DNA from: Semisulcospira habei
Lineage: Eukaryota > Mollusca > Gastropoda > Semisulcospiridae
Reading direction: 5' to 3'
Length of the DNA: 64,000 nt
NCBI GenBank assembly: GCA_036245525.1
Contig: BTPG01000008.1
Location: 32,615,323 to 32,679,322 of the forward strand
Part shown: positions 63,501 to 64,000 of the stretch, piece after piece
How positions within the stretch are numbered: the stretch's first letter is position 1
Layout of the letters: each line of letters opens with the position of its first letter
Notes under the pieces: generated by a model
Database searches by the model: none
Seen by the model: only the letters and a program-made list of their open reading frames with translations
What the model was told of the DNA's origin: nothing
Program-made: the position numbers and the translations under genes

Positions 63501-63978
63501 TTAACCTTTTGCGTGTTGGTAGCGGTTTAGTAGCAGTTCGAAGGCTGCTTGGCATCTCATACAGAGATCACATCACAAACGAGGAAGTGGGAAGCAGAAT
63601 CAGGCAAGCCATCGGGCCCTATGAAGACTTATTAGCCATTGTGAAAAAACGCAAACTGAAGTGGTATGGGCATGTCACGCGTTCAGCAGGGCTTGCCAAA
63701 ACAGTCCTGCAAGGCACTGTGCAAGGAGGACGAAGGAGAGGAAGACGGAGGAAAAGATGGGAGGACAATATCTCAGAGTGGACAGGACTGAAGCTGGGCG
63801 ATACGCTGAGAATGGCAGAGAACAGAGAGGAATTGAGGGATCTGGTTGCCAAGTCATCAGTGGTGCCCCAACGGTCGGCAAGACTATGGGATATAGATAG
63901 ATAGATAGATAGCGGTTTAGTTGCAGTGATTCCTTAAGGAATCGTGACTAAAACCACTATCGAAATGCAAAGGGTTAA
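63501..63978. mobile_element. Family E hairpin element split by an RTE fragment
   Basis: TTAACCTTTTGCGTGTTGGT .. [insert] .. TGCAGTGATTCCTTAAGGAA .. AAATGCAAAGGGTTAA. Removing 63532-63909 and one duplicate rebuilds a normal E element. Confidence 0.78.
63532..63909 (+). mobile_element. RTE-type LINE 3' fragment with GATA tail
   Basis: Matches the end of the 34547 element: [35 protein letters not shown] and [14 protein letters not shown], then (GATA)n. TAGCGGTTTAGT flanks it (63520-63531; 63910-63921). Confidence 0.88.
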
Positions 63979-64000
63979 GGATATTTTACAATCCAATTCA

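Overview
This is invertebrate animal nuclear DNA. Split genes have GT-AG introns, intergenic and intronic sequence is AT-rich, and there are many microsatellites, RTE- and CR1-type LINEs, tRNA-derived SINEs and dense small inverted-repeat transposons. The repeat style fits a mollusc or another lophotrochozoan best, but no sequence in the window proves the species.

Two host genes can be assembled, both on the + strand. The first (4559-15635, five exons) is a complete 390-residue rhodopsin-class G-protein-coupled receptor of the neuropeptide-receptor type. The second (19116 to beyond the right edge, ten exons seen, 5' and 3' ends missing) is a nucleolin-like nucleolar protein. It has a Lys/Pro-rich N-terminal part, two long Asp/Glu tracts, a Gln/Lys repeat region, one complete RRM and the first half of a second RRM. 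Most of the remaining sequence is intronic mobile DNA.

Region by region: 1-4200 holds hairpin repeats, C-rich tracts and minisatellites with no gene. 4200-15640 is the receptor gene. Its third intron carries a complete 3.4-kb pogo/Tigger-like DNA transposon (10633-14043), whose protein joins a DDE transposase to an OTU-type cysteine protease domain and a C-terminal PHD finger. 15640-19100 is intergenic or the unrecognised 5' part of the nucleolin-like gene. 19100-64000 is the nucleolin-like gene, its introns swollen by LINEs (34.5-36.3, 39.8-40.3, 44.2-45.0, 47.5-50.3, 52.9-54.2, 60.1-63.4 and 63.5-63.9 kb), a ~3.6-kb inverted repeat (38.0-41.6 kb), a four-deep transposon nest (26.9-29.0 kb) and a tandem duplication of a ~4-kb unit (45.3-58.9 kb).

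The most distinctive structure is a set of about 40 short hairpin elements. Most are bounded by TTAA, as expected for piggyBac-type insertion. At least four families with different termini share one ~30-bp hairpin stem (about two dozen copies here). Neighbouring elements are often fused head to tail, sharing one TTAA, to make trains of two to four elements. The main candidates for something undescribed are the OTU-PHD transposase and this modular hairpin system.
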